From the NCBI GenBank assembly GCA_021796055.1, contig JAJYOS010000088.1, forward strand, positions 1-12,425: a DNA stretch of 12,425 nucleotides. The letters run 5' to 3'. Under the pieces are notes generated by a model. It did not search any database. It worked only from the letters and a program-made list of their open reading frames with translations, and had not been told where the DNA came from. The stretch comes from Bacteroidota bacterium (GTDB lineage: Bacteria; Bacteroidota; Kryptoniia; Kryptoniales; JAKASW01). The position numbers and the translations under genes are program-made. Below, piece by piece: positions 1-7,000 of this stretch (positions are counted from its first letter, which is position 1; each line of letters begins with the position of its first letter).

Positions 1-1
1 G

Positions 2-319
2 GACGGCTCGTTGTACAAATGCACTTCCGCGTTTGAGCTTCCAGAAAACCTCGTGGGTCATCTCAACGAAGACGGGACAATACAGCTCAACATGGAAAAT
101 TACACCCTATGGGTGAAGCCCGGCACAGAAAAATACTCGCAATGCCGCCAATGCGCGATACTCCCTGTTTGCAATTCAGGCCATTGTCCGAAAATTGATA
201 TCGAAAGAAACAAAAAGCATGAGGATATGAGCCGCCCTGTGTGTCCCCCTTTCAAGGAAGACATCAAGACATTCGTGGCGACCGCTCCCATGGAAGAAGA
301 GTTTGCTAATGTTCAATAA
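2..319 (+). CDS. Radical SAM/SPASM peptide maturase, C-terminal fragment (5' end outside window)
   Basis: The reading frame is open to the left edge, so only the last 105 codons are present and the radical SAM core with its CxxxCxxC cluster lies outside. The visible part is an auxiliary Fe-S (SPASM-type) domain. It has a Gx4C element ending at the cysteine of LYKC, then CRQCAILPVCNSGHCP, and a last cysteine in RPVCPPF. The spacing is CX2CX5CX4C, where the usual SPASM motif has CX3C at the end. SPASM proteins bind one or two extra 4Fe-4S clusters and commonly modify peptides or small proteins, forming thioether, C-C or ether cross-links. The gene ends 33 bases before a tiny cysteine-rich ORF with a very strong SD, which points to a peptide-maturation role. 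The exact subfamily and chemistry cannot be told from this fragment. An anaerobic sulfatase-maturase-like role is the main alternative, but no sulfatase is seen here. Confidence 0.85.
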   Translation, partial: DGSLYKCTSAFELPENLVGHLNEDGTIQLNMENYTLWVKPGTEKYSQCRQCAILPVCNSGHCPKIDIERNKKHEDMSRPVCPPFKEDIKTFVATAPMEEEFANVQ

Positions 320-335
320 TTATTGCACGCATCTG

Positions 336-346
336 AAAGGAGGTGA
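336..346 (+). promoter_or_regulatory. Very strong ribosome binding site of the small peptide gene
   Basis: AAAGGAGGTGA is an almost full-length complement of the 16S rRNA 3' end. The AGGAGG core lies 9 bases before the ATG at 353. It is the strongest SD in the window and decides the start of the 35-codon ORF. It suggests the peptide is made in large excess over the enzyme encoded just upstream, as is usual for RiPP precursors. Confidence 0.8.
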
Positions 347-352
347 AAAGAG

Positions 353-460
353 ATGAAGATCGTAGCCGCACCTAAAGTGCTCGTACACCCTGAAGATCTT
401 AACTACACGCCAGGTCTTAACTGCTGGGGTTGTAACTACATGTTTTGCGTGCCGCAGTAA
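353..460 (+). CDS. Putative radical-SAM-modified RiPP precursor peptide, 35 aa
   Basis: This short ORF runs from ATG 353 to TAA 458-460 and encodes 35 residues. It begins MKIVAAPKVLVHPEDLNY and ends with a compact core-like region containing C24, C27 and C32 (CWGC, then NYMFC, in a CX2CX4C arrangement), flanked by W25, Y29 and F31. The N-terminal part has no cysteine and reads as a leader (charged and proline-containing, with HPEDL). It has no double-glycine cleavage site and no secretion signal. It lies 33 bases behind the SPASM protein with a near-ideal SD, so the two are probably co-transcribed. Small size, strong translation, clustered Cys and aromatic residues and adjacency to a SPASM enzyme together support a RiPP precursor; the type of cross-link is unknown. 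Alternatives are a small metal- or cluster-binding peptide or a cofactor-like scaffold. I do not recognise it as a member of a named family. Confidence 0.72.
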   Translation: MKIVAAPKVLVHPEDLNYTPGLNCWGCNYMFCVPQ

Positions 461-474
461 TGTCCGCGGCAAAG

Positions 475-596
475 GCCAGGGAATGTCCCGAAAGGCAGAG
501 GCTTTCCAGCTGAGCGTCCGGGAAGACAGGAGCTCGTCGCACAGCGAGCTCAGCTCTTCCAGAGCGGCAAGCGTGAAGGCGCGGGACATCCCTGGC
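475..596. other. Structured element: 15-bp inverted repeat enclosing a nested hairpin
   Basis: Bases 475-490 (GCCAGGGAATGTCCCG) pair with 582-596 (CGGGACATCCCTGGC) over 15 base pairs with a single bulged A. Inside is a second hairpin: 521-526 (GGAAGA) pairs with 555-560 (TCTTCC), then a symmetric 3x3 internal loop, then 530-536 (GAGCTCG) pairs with 545-551 (CGAGCTC) around an 8-base loop. A small AAAG/CTTT stem (491-494 with 502-505) may form a side arm. The domain begins 14 bases after the peptide stop codon and is not followed by a T-run, so it is not a simple terminator. It could be a 3'-UTR structure or mRNA stabiliser, a small RNA, part of a leader for the downstream genes, or a palindromic REP/MITE-like element. 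The Ser/Arg-rich frame across it (483-686) is best explained by the palindromes. Confidence 0.6.
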
Positions 597-631
597 AAGT
601 CAATATTTGAGAGCAACGTTACTGAAAAATT

Positions 632-707
632 GGGATGCTTGACCGGGGGCCCGTCGCACCGCATCCCGAACAAACCGGAAGCCTGACAAGGCTACTCCGA
701 ACAGGAG
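632..707 (+). promoter_or_regulatory. Chain of hairpins, the last one covering an SD sequence
   Basis: Three local hairpins follow each other: GGGATGC (632-638) with GCATCCC (661-667); AGCCT (680-684) with AGGCT (689-693) around a GACA loop; and CTCC (695-698) with GGAG (704-707) around GAACA. The right arm of the last hairpin is the SD core AGGAG (703-707), placed 7 bases before the ATG at 715. Translation of whatever starts there could therefore be dampened by this weak stem. The layout resembles the expression platform of a regulatory leader, but I could not match it to a known riboswitch consensus. Confidence 0.4.
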
Positions 708-714
708 ACAACAC

Positions 715-951
715 ATGTACCCAGTACTCAGCCACGTTAACGACGGGACTCCCCGACAGAAGGCGACTTCTGACATGATTCCTGCTTCGGCAGGAGAATC
801 CGATCGCGTCGGTGGTTCTTCTTTTTGTAAGTACGGCGATATGATAATCGGCAGAATAGAATTCGAAATCGCGCACCGCGCCGGGGTGACTTCATTGAGC
901 GCAGCTCTTCAACTTGGACGGGCAACTGATTCCCAACCGGCCGCCGCTTAA
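715..951 (+). CDS. Small hypothetical protein, 78 aa (low confidence)
   Basis: ATG 715 has a good SD (AGGAG, 7-base spacing), and the ORF ends with TAA 27 bases before the histidine kinase start, in the same frame. These are the only arguments for it. The product (starts MYPVLSHVND, ends DSQPAAA) has no membrane segment, no signal peptide and no motif I recognise. Its 5' half overlaps three hairpins and a T-rich terminator-like stretch (757-826), which fits better with noncoding leader or terminator sequence. If real, it could be a small protein translated with the kinase. The remaining bases 827-978 show no other clear promoter, RNA gene or repeat. Confidence 0.3.
   Translation: MYPVLSHVNDGTPRQKATSDMIPASAGESDRVGGSSFCKYGDMIIGRIEFEIAHRAGVTSLSAALQLGRATDSQPAAA
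757..826 (+). terminator. Stable-tetraloop hairpins ending in a T-rich terminator-like element
   Basis: CAGAAG-GCGA-CTTCTG (757-772) is a 6-bp stem with a GNRA-type loop. TCCTGC-TTCG-GCAGGA (780-795) is a 6-bp stem with the extra-stable TTCG loop. Next, AGAA (795-798) plus CCGA (800-803) can pair with TCGG (809-812) plus TTCT (816-819) around TCGCG, followed directly by a T-rich run ending in TTTTT (822-826). This could end the transcript of the maturase and peptide genes, or be a leader attenuator for the kinase. The last stem is interrupted by a 1x3 internal loop, so termination is only plausible. Confidence 0.38.
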
Positions 952-978
952 TCCGACTCCGGTTCACTAAAACGCGCA

Positions 979-2313
979 ATGAAAAAAATCATAAGCGAAG
1001 ACGAACTGCCATACAAGAAAAGGGCGGGACGCACCTTCCTCGAAGTTGAGAGTGTCCGTATGAATGAAAACACCGACGGCAATTCCCGCGCCATGGGTGA
1101 GAGTAACTATTTCCGCGTCGATCGTCCGCGGGAGCCTCGTGAACAGCGGTCGGACAAACAGCTGCTTCAATCACAGAGGCTCGAAGCACTAATGACGCTT
1201 GTCGGGGGAATAGCGCATGACTTCAACAATATCCTGAATGTCATCACCGGACACATCTCCCTCATGGAAAGATGGCGAACGGATCCGGAACGGTTCAAGA
1301 GAAGCTCTGAGGCAGTCAGAAAGGCGACTGAACGAGGAGCCAACACGGCAAAACAGCTTATGACATTTGCCCGGACGGTTGATGCCGCGATGGAGCGCGT
1401 CAACGTGGCCGATGTCGTGCAGGAAATCATCGACCTTCTCAAGGAGACTTTTCCTAGAAATTTAAACTTCGAAGTGAAAATCGAAAAAGGGACACCTGCC
1501 ATTCTTGCCGATTCTAACCAGATACACCAGGCTCTCCTCAATTTATGCGTTAACGCGCGAGACGCAATGCCCGGCGGAGGGACAATAAGCATCGACGTCT
1601 GCAAGTCAAGGTTCGGGGAGATGAATGATAGTCTGCGCGCCCGAGATACGGACGGCTACCTTCTGGTAACGGTTTCGGACACAGGGTCGGGCGTGGAAAA
1701 AGAAATACTCGAACATATTTTCGAGCCTTTCTATACCACAAAAGGCGGGTTCGGGACCGGCCTCGGACTCGCGGTTGTCTACGGAGTAATGAAGTCGCAC
1801 AACGGCTTCATCGACGTAAGGAGTACCGTAGGCAAAGGATCATCGTTCTCGCTTTACTTCCCGATCCCCTCTCCAAATTCTGGGTCCGCGTTGGAGAAAA
1901 GCGAGAATGCCGACTTACCAGCCGGCCGCGGCGAGACCATCCTCGTGATAGAAGACGAGGGAATTTTCAAAGACTTCCTGAATACCATTCTCACCGAAGG
2001 CGGATACAAAGTTATTTTCGCGTCCAATGGTCTTGACGGACTACAAACCTACAAGGTACACAAGAAAGAAATTGACCTCGTGATTCTTGACATGGATCTC
2101 CCTGAGATGAGCGGGACTGAGATTCTTGCAGGACTTAAGTTGTTGAACCCTCAGGCGAATATTATCTCAGCAAGCGGCCATCTTGAATCAGAAGTTGAGC
2201 GAGAGGCTTTGAATATCGGGGCACGGGATATCCTGGCTAAGCCTTATAAGATCGAGGACATTCTCCAGAAAATTGACCGCGCCCTTCGAACCAGGCCACT
2301 CCAACTACCGTGA
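979..2313 (+). CDS. Soluble hybrid histidine kinase with C-terminal receiver domain, no recognisable sensor
   Basis: 444 residues. The N-terminal ~60 residues are polar and show no membrane segment, PAS or GAF-like pattern. A HisKA-type dimerisation helix follows, with the phospho-acceptor His80 in GGIAHDFNNILNVI. The ATP-binding domain has the N-box NLCVNARDAM (188-197), G1 DTGSG (234-238), F-box IFEPFYTTK (247-255) and G2 GFGTGLGL (257-264). A receiver domain fills ~319-436, with acidic pair E325/D326, phospho-acceptor D371 (LVILDMDLPEMSG), S397 and K421 (LAKPY). The AHDFNN type is common in kinases of multi-step phosphorelays. No DNA-binding output is attached, so signalling must pass to a partner outside the window or back through the kinase. 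The ATG at 979 lacks a clear SD; ATG 1060, behind AGTTGAGAG, would remove only 27 residues and is an alternative start. Proximity to the peptide locus suggests but does not show a functional link. Confidence 0.9.
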   Translation: MKKIISEDELPYKKRAGRTFLEVESVRMNENTDGNSRAMGESNYFRVDRPREPREQRSDKQLLQSQRLEALMTLVGGIAHDFNNILNVITGHISLMERWRTDPERFKRSSEAVRKATERGANTAKQLMTFARTVDAAMERVNVADVVQEIIDLLKETFPRNLNFEVKIEKGTPAILADSNQIHQALLNLCVNARDAMPGGGTISIDVCKSRFGEMNDSLRARDTDGYLLVTVSDTGSGVEKEILEHIFEPFYTTKGGFGTGLGLAVVYGVMKSHNGFIDVRSTVGKGSSFSLYFPIPSPNSGSALEKSENADLPAGRGETILVIEDEGIFKDFLNTILTEGGYKVIFASNGLDGLQTYKVHKKEIDLVILDMDLPEMSGTEILAGLKLLNPQANIISASGHLESEVEREALNIGARDILAKPYKIEDILQKIDRALRTRPLQLP

Positions 2314-2316
2314 CTC

Positions 2317-2361
2317 CTCGAAACCGGTGGGTATGTGCGTTACCCCGGTTTCTAATTCGAG
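2317..2361. terminator. Hairpin between the converging kinase and DoxX genes (probable bidirectional terminator)
   Basis: GAAACCGG (2320-2327) pairs with CCGGTTTC (2345-2352), and the inner GGTA/TACC (2330-2333 with 2341-2344) extends the stem. It lies just after the kinase stop, where it converges with the minus-strand DoxX gene. There is no immediate T-run on either strand, only ATTTTCC further along. It could be a Rho-assisted or stem-only terminator, or it may just block 3' decay. Confidence 0.45.
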
Positions 2362-2405
2362 TCATATCTCATTTTCCTAACCGTGACGCAGGAACTCTCA
2401 CCTGC

Positions 2406-2780
2406 TTAATGCAACCCGTATGTGAAAAACATTATCATCAGCGCCGCGCCCGCGAGAGATATATTCTTCATGAACTGAATGTGCTGCATCTGCTTCATGC
2501 CGGGATCCGAAACCTTCCAAAAGGCGTGCATCATGAATGCCGTCGGTACCAGAAACAGGAGTATAAGCAGCGCACCGTAGAAGATCATGACGTCGAAGAT
2601 GAAGGAAGCGGCTCCGACTAATAACATAACTCCCGTAAGGAAAGTCATAAACTCGGCCGCCGGCACGCCGTTCGACCTGGCGTAAGCGCCCATCTGTTTG
2701 GTTTTTGTAACATGGCCTATCCCGGATTCAACGAACAGTGCCGCGTACATTAGCCTTCCTATCAGAAAAAGTATCTGCAT
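2406..2780 (-). CDS. DoxX-family inner-membrane protein
   Basis: 124 residues, mostly hydrophobic, with four likely membrane segments (about residues 3-19, 43-63, 65-86 and 104-122). The sequence between the first two, GIGHVTKTKQMGAYARSNGVPAAEF, carries the pattern of the DoxX/DoxD-like family, with a GxxH-type motif and a cytoplasmic or periplasmic loop rich in small residues. Members are small quinone- or redox-linked membrane proteins, mostly of unproven function, and are often tied to oxidative or thiol stress. The ATG at 2780 is well supported by AGGAGG four bases upstream. It stands alone: it converges with the kinase gene, and the terminator of the BON gene lies upstream of it. No clear promoter is seen in the 200 bases before it. 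Confidence 0.85.
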   Translation of the reverse strand: MQILFLIGRLMYAALFVESGIGHVTKTKQMGAYARSNGVPAAEFMTFLTGVMLLVGAASFIFDVMIFYGALLILLFLVPTAFMMHAFWKVSDPGMKQMQHIQFMKNISLAGAALMIMFFTYGLH

Positions 2781-2998
2781 CTTACCTCCTATCTGTTTTT
2801 GGTGCTTGGCTGTCTTTTGACTTAATCACGCAGTTGTTTCAACAAAATCCCGATCTTTGCGTTCAAATATTAATTGAGGACCTCCTTCCGCGTGCCTGTC
2901 AATTTCTCAGACCTTCTCTATTTAACTCACGTCTCAACATCAATACCATTTCAGTAGTTCCGAAGTCCAGAGGTCACTCACGATAGAAGGCATATAAG

Positions 2999-3026
2999 AA
3001 AAACGCCCGGCATCTGAACCGGGCGT
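2999..3026 (-). terminator. Intrinsic terminator of the BON-domain gene
   Basis: On the minus strand, ACGCCCGG, an 8-base loop (TTCAGATG) and CCGGGCGT form a perfect 8-bp GC-rich stem followed by TTTTTC. It lies 27 bases beyond the stop codon of the BON-domain gene and before the DoxX gene, so the two are probably separate transcription units. Confidence 0.88.
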
Positions 3027-3052
3027 CTACCTATATATCGCGACGGAACTAT

Positions 3053-3814
3053 TTAGCCAGGCTCTACCTGCAAATGGTTCACGACGTTGAATGCGTCGGT
3101 CCGGAACGTTACCTGACTGCCGAGGAAACCGCGTTCTCCCGTCGAGTTGACGAACCCTTCAAGTATCACCGTTCTGTTGTTGACGATAACATGAACCGGC
3201 GGGTTGAGCTCAGTGTCGTACTGCCAGAATAACGGATTACGGTAAATGAGGTTGGCAACTCGATATCGGAGATAACCAAAGTTCATCTCAACTCGGAGCT
3301 GATTTATAATCTTTCGGACGCCTGGCACTTTCTCAGCCTGCGCCTGGTATTGTTGAACCTCCCATGGTTCGCTGACCCAACCGTGAAGCGTCACGACGCC
3401 ATTGGTGACACCAACAGTGAGCCAGTCATACACGGTGTAGAAGACGTGGTTCTCGACTCGATGCAAGACATCGGCGGCCAGCGCGCTGTCCGGCACGAAA
3501 GGCCCCTTAACGGAAAGGTCGTTGACGACAGCGTAGTGTCTGTCCACCTTCTTAACGATCTTACCGACTTGTGTCCTGTCGTGCAGAGTGGGTACCGTCC
3601 CCGAAAGGATCACCGCCCTACCGGTGACATCAACCTTAATGTTGTTGTCCTTGAGGATCCCTTCTTTGGACAGCTTATACTCGACATAGATTTTCACTTT
3701 ACTATCCGACTTCTTTGCCACGGCTGCGCTTACCGGGACCGGGCTAGTCGCTATCCCGACCGCGAACGCCGTTAAGAGCGCGATCAGCCGGGGTGAAATC
3801 CGATTCGTCTTCAT
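3053..3814 (-). CDS. Periplasmic protein with three BON-like domains
   Basis: 253 residues. A signal peptide is evident (MKTNR, hydrophobic segment LIALLTAFAVGIA, likely cleavage after VSA at ~30). The mature part reads as three consecutive BON-type units of ~65-75 residues: about 36-103 (V-DVTGRAVILSGTVP-LHDRTQV-KIVKKV-V-NDLSV), 109-177 (LAADVLHRVEN, VTNGVVTLHGWVSEPWEVQQ, A-KVPGVRKIINQLRV) and 178-251 (RVANLIYRN, HVIVNNRTVILEGFVNSTGER, VNHLQV). BON domains, as in OsmY, bind lipid or other surface ligands and are linked to envelope stability under stress. The last unit is the most divergent. ATG 3814 has AGGAGA 8 bases upstream. The gene has its own terminator and appears monocistronic. Exact ligand and role are unknown. 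Confidence 0.88.
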   Translation of the reverse strand: MKTNRISPRLIALLTAFAVGIATSPVPVSAAVAKKSDSKVKIYVEYKLSKEGILKDNNIKVDVTGRAVILSGTVPTLHDRTQVGKIVKKVDRHYAVVNDLSVKGPFVPDSALAADVLHRVENHVFYTVYDWLTVGVTNGVVTLHGWVSEPWEVQQYQAQAEKVPGVRKIINQLRVEMNFGYLRYRVANLIYRNPLFWQYDTELNPPVHVIVNNRTVILEGFVNSTGERGFLGSQVTFRTDAFNVVNHLQVEPG

Positions 3815-3888
3815 GGTACTTCTCCTTTCCGAATCAGCCGGTGCCGTTCAATCATCGTCGAGCTCCACACCCTTTGGAGCACCGGTAA

Positions 3889-3917
3889 TATACTAGACAC
3901 AATCGGCTCCAAATCAG
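3889..3917 (-). promoter_or_regulatory. Possible promoter of the BON-domain gene
   Basis: On the minus strand a TATATT -10-like box (TAGTATATTACC) lies about 75-80 bases before the start codon, with GATTTG 17 bases further upstream as a weak -35. The -10 is good but the -35 is poor, so this is a candidate only. The rest of the 212-base gap (3815-4026) holds a small GCTCC/GGAGC inverted repeat (3862-3880) in the untranslated leader and no clear terminator for the barrel gene to its right. Confidence 0.3.
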
Positions 3918-4026
3918 TTTCTCAACCGGCGCGGCAAATGCTTTGAAATAGGGGAATGAATCAAAATTAATCCTTACGGTTGAATACCATGAGGAGTGAA
4001 CCAGGTGATCCGCTTCGGCAGAATTT

Positions 4027-7000
4027 TCAGAAGAACGCTCTTACTTCGGCCGTCATCATGTGAATCGGCGTCCCGCCCGCCTCGCTTCTTCCGGAATAGT
4101 TCGCGTTAGCCTGTATAAATGAATTTATGCGATACTGAAAACCTACCTCCCAGATGTATGTCTGGCCGGGCACGAATCCCTGCGTGAGCTGGAAAGGCAT
4201 GTAAACATTCGGTTGCGCATTGCTTATCATCACCTCGTCGCGTTCAAGCCGCACCGTCATTCTTCCGCGCGTCAGAATCGAATACGCGACCTTGAGTATC
4301 TCGGTGTTCATGGACGCGGTGAGATCGGCACGCGAAGCATCAACACCCTTGGAGATTTCGAGCGTGAATGACGACTCGACATTCATGTTCGGCCGGTAGG
4401 ACAGCTCCGAGGAAATGGCGTTGGAGCCTATCTGATAAGCCTGATCTGTGTAGGCTGTGAAGACATCATTCTCCTTCCAAGCGAGGTCAAGCTGCTCGTA
4501 GAAAGTATCCGACAGCTTTGTCCGAAGCCGCAGGCTTTGTTCACGCTGATAACCTCTCTGTTCAGCTATGGAGTACTGGCTCAGTGATTTATTCTGCAGG
4601 TATCTCAGGCGAAGCGAGAAGTCTCGATTATTCTGCAGCACGTAGATGTCCTGCTGGAACACCTGAGCCCCGCTGATTGTCAGGCTGTCGTTCAAAAACC
4701 TTGAGAGATGAAGAAGATATATGTCGCTCACATTCGTAGTCTGATTATTCTCATTAATCTGCCACAGCGTCACGCTCGAAAGAGAGCGCAGCACTGCGCC
4801 GACAAAATTCCCGTTACGCTTAATGAACCTATCCGGCGTAAGAGCGACCCGGACATTCGTCTTAAGATCCACAACGGGAAAAAGGGTGGTCGTCGGTCGA
4901 GTAAGGAGGATGTAATCGCCGTTGAAGTTGACCTGCTGGAAATCGGCGGGGTTGGTAAGGTCAACCTGGCCGTTATGATTCCCGTCGATCCATACATATT
5001 GTCCCTGCCCAGGCTGGACCTTCCAGAATATCTGTTCCATCCTCGCTGCACGCTGCGTCGTCACCTGGTAGAAAAGGTTGGTTTCGATACCGCGTTCAAG
5101 AGGGGAGTAATTCGCTTCCCACTTGGAGAGCACGGATTCGTTATCCGCGAAGCCAAGATTCCGGAAGCTTTCCGTATAACTCTTCTTCCTGTACGTCAGG
5201 GTGAGGCTGGAGGTGAAATCGTTCCATTCAGAGAAATTCATGCTTAGTTGGTCTGTCAACGAATTTGAAGACGGGAGCATCTCTCCTCCGATTATTCCGC
5301 TTTCGTTCCTCACGTACATCTGAGCGGAAAGGGCGACATTATAAAATTGGGCGATGGAAAGCGTCGGACCGTATTGGGTGTACCGGTACGATGTGGTCCA
5401 GAGCGAATCCGTGCCTGTAGTCGCGACGCGGCGGTCCTCAGATTCGAGCCTGAAACCGGGCGTTACTTTCCAGAATGTGTAAGCTATGTCACCCTGCTGC
5501 CTGAACCAGGATCCGAAATTGCCGAACTGATTATCCTTGCTGTCGATCTCTGTCGCCTGATAATTCACAGTCGGAAGACCAACGGAGTCGCCGCCGAAGT
5601 TGACAAAGCCCGTGTATCTTCCCGAACTGAATCCCGCGCCGCGTGTTATCCTTCCCAGATCGCCGCCGATTGAAAGCTTGATCTTTCTTATTGCGGGTGT
5701 GAGATCCAAATGAGCCTGGTTGAGAAGCTCATTCGCCGCGGTCAGAGTATCGATTCCCCACTGGCGGTTGAACTCGACGTTGTTTGTCCAGCTCATCGGC
5801 GTGAAGTTTTTGTTCTCGTATCGCGTCATCTCATTGAAGTTGATCGACCCCAGGACGGCGTCTCCGACGCGTAGTTGCTTTGGCGCGTAGTCCACCCCGA
5901 ATTTCATCGCGGAACCGGTAGATGTTATTCCGGGGAGTGATGAAAGCCTATTCGGATCGAAACTACTTGCCGCGTACTCAAGCGTCACTGCCCCATCCTT
6001 GCTGAAGCTGTATTTCGAGTGTACGTCGGCTAGCTGTTGGAACTGCGGCATCGGCAATATTACGATCGGGGCGTAATCCCCCTTGCCGACGCCGACGAAA
6101 TTGAATTGTCCGAAGCCCACCGACTGATAATCTCCTTTGCCTGCCCCGACAAGAGAGAAGGATACGCTGTAAACGGCGTTCACAAGGTTTGTTGTATCGG
6201 CCGGCTGAACGAAAGCGTAGTAGTAATATTCTTTCCCACTGACCACTGTCGAGTCGAGCATATATTGCCCTTTCCCGACGCCCGTTACGGAATCTCGCCC
6301 GACGTAGGTGACTCCACTTCTTGCCGCTGCGAGCCTGTTGCTGCCGGCAGCGCTCAAAAGGGCCTTGTCGGAGTCTGCCAGCGTGACGCCGAACGCGGAG
6401 TTTGGATCGTCGCCCTCCTGGTAATAAGAGACTCCTACTTGAAGCCTGTTGTGCAGCAGCTTCGTCTCGGCCGCGCCTCCCGCGAAGGTCCTCTGAAAAT
6501 TTCCGTTAGTGTATTCAAACTCCACAAATATGCGGCTGAGGCTCGTGATCAGATGTTTCGGCGTGAACGTTATTTGCGCGTTCGAGTAATCGATGGTGTA
6601 ATCGTTCGTCTCGCCGCGCACCATGCGCACGCCGTCAAGATAGATTTTCTCAGTTCCGGCGATCACAATTATGTTCGGACTGCCGTCGCTTCCCAACAGC
6701 TGATAAGGTCCCTCGCTTCCGTCTATCGGCGCGATCTGCTGGGTAGTGTAAGTTCCCCTGCTCACCGCGCCGCTCACCGTCACCGTCGTTTCGCCGTAGT
6801 GCGCAATGCCCATGGCGCCTTCAAGCTTCCTGTTTATGATGCCGAATTCGGTGCCGGTCTGCGAAAATTCAAAATCACCCAGCGTTCCGGATATATGCGG
6901 AGACTTGATGTTGATGAAGACTTTGTCGAACTCCTGAAGAGTACGAGTGTTTCCTTCGGGTTGGATCGGGCTCGACTGGTCGGTCAGCGCGGCGGTTACT

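Noticed and set aside
320..673. 117-codon minus-strand ORF opposite the peptide gene
   Set aside because: It is antisense to the well-supported precursor and the palindromic element, lacks an SD and matches no family pattern.
483..686. 67-codon plus-strand ORF, rich in Ser and Arg
   Set aside because: It has no SD, covers the nested inverted repeat whose palindromes dictate the residues, and has no recognisable motif.
461..978. tRNA, RNase P, tmRNA or a known riboswitch class in the structured gap
   Set aside because: I looked for the T-loop GGTTCGAATCC, RNase P and tmRNA core words, and cobalamin, TPP, SAM and c-di-GMP consensus blocks; none was convincing by eye.
3862..3880. GCTCC/GGAGC inverted repeat as a terminator
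   Set aside because: It is only 5-6 bp, lies in the BON gene leader, has no T-run, and fits better as a copy of the recurring TCCAAAGGG word.
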